Source of the DNA: an uncultured Aquimonas sp.
Lineage (GTDB): Bacteria > Pseudomonadota > Gammaproteobacteria > Xanthomonadales > Xanthomonadaceae
Direction: 5' to 3'
Length of the DNA stretch: 6,277 nucleotides
NCBI GenBank assembly: GCA_946481615.1
Contig: CAMLOR010000202.1
Coordinates: 1-6,277 of the forward strand
Shown here: piece by piece, positions 6,177 through 6,277 of the stretch
How the letters are laid out: the number at the start of each line of letters is the position of its first letter
Numbering within the stretch: position 1 is the first letter of the stretch
Program-made: the position numbers and the translations under genes
The notes under the pieces: model-generated
The model's database searches: none
Told to the model about the DNA's origin: nothing
The model's input: the letters and a program-made list of their open reading frames with translations, nothing else

Positions 6177-6212
6177 GTTTTTCGACAGTCCATCCATGGA
6201 CTGACGAAAAAC
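6177..6212. repeat. Inner hairpin A of the nested repeat
   Basis: Two 17-base arms (6177-6193 and 6196-6212) pair with a single A-A mismatch (6185/6204) around a CC centre. The ends are GTTTTTCG and CGAAAAAC and the core is CATCCATG. The T-run is on the 5' side on both strands, so it is not a standard intrinsic terminator. Confidence 0.7.
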
Positions 6213-6234
6213 TCGCCGGCATCCATGCCGGCGA
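6213..6234. repeat. Inner hairpin B of the nested repeat
   Basis: Perfect 10-base arms TCGCCGGCAT (6213-6222) and ATGCCGGCGA (6225-6234) surround a CC centre. It directly abuts hairpin A and shares the same CATCCATG core (6220-6227 against 6191-6198). Confidence 0.75.
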
Positions 6235-6277
6235 CCCTGCGGGCGGGAACCTGCCCGACTCCAGCCGCCGGGCCATC

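Larger units (their letters stand above)
6161..6265. repeat. Nested extragenic palindromic repeat element, 105 bases
   Basis: The outer arms GCTGGAGTCGGGCAGG (6161-6176) and its exact reverse complement (6250-6265) enclose two inner hairpins at 6177-6212 and 6213-6234. A second possible pairing joins GCAGGG (6172-6177) to CCCTGC (6235-6240). The style matches the interspersed extragenic palindromes (REP-like) common in Xanthomonadaceae genomes, which often give spurious small protein predictions. That likeness is from memory; copy number cannot be judged from one window. No transposase is present. Confidence 0.7.

Noticed and set aside
6177..6212. Inner hairpin A as an intrinsic terminator
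   Set aside because: On both strands the T-run precedes the stem and an A-run follows it, the reverse of a Rho-independent terminator.
5887..6276. Small minus-strand open frames reaching into the right-end repeats
   Set aside because: They overlap the YfiR gene antisense and then read through the palindromic repeat; such frames are typical artefacts of extragenic repeats in this group.
6057..6277. CRISPR array or integron-like repeat cluster
   Set aside because: The repeats are inverted and nested rather than direct and evenly spaced, and no cas or integrase gene is nearby.

Overview
The window is very GC-rich DNA, densely coding, with strong third-position G/C bias. It contains a TonB-dependent outer-membrane receptor, two exported or membrane-anchored proteins of Gram-negative type, and a palindrome-rich extragenic repeat. 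Together these suggest a high-GC gammaproteobacterium, most likely of the Xanthomonadaceae/Lysobacteraceae group (Lysobacter-, Luteimonas- or Xanthomonas-like). The taxonomic call is an inference from gene families and repeat style; no marker gene is present.

Layout. (1) Positions 132-1033 (+) hold a short AraC-type DNA-binding protein followed after 32 bases by a VOC (glyoxalase/dioxygenase-fold) protein, a commonly seen regulator-enzyme pair. (2) Positions 1030-3096 (-) hold a 688-residue CadC-like one-component regulator: a cytoplasmic winged-helix domain, one membrane helix and a large periplasmic beta-propeller-like domain with eight cysteines. Its stop codon shares the four bases CTAG with the VOC stop codon. 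(3) Positions 3183-3467 (+), divergent from the regulator, encode a 94-residue DUF4326 protein. (4) Positions 3475-6056 (+) are a two-gene unit. A clear sigma70-type promoter with a palindrome over its -10 box drives a TonB-dependent receptor (3541-5496) and a YfiR/DUF4154 periplasmic protein (5508-6056), which is probably translationally coupled. (5) Positions 6057-6277 are non-coding and rich in hairpins, including a 105-base nested inverted-repeat element.

How the genes may work together. Receptor-YfiR pairs are known in proteobacteria, often followed by a membrane diguanylate cyclase or sensor kinase. The natural hypothesis is that ligand binding or transport by the receptor is relayed through the periplasmic YfiR-like protein to an inner-membrane signalling enzyme. 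That partner is not in this window. The YfiR-like protein has no cysteine, so the disulfide control described for Pseudomonas YfiR cannot operate here. No clearly new system is visible. The least ordinary points are the promoter/operator architecture ahead of the receptor, the cysteine-free YfiR, the cysteine-rich sensor domain of the regulator and the nested palindromic element at the right end.
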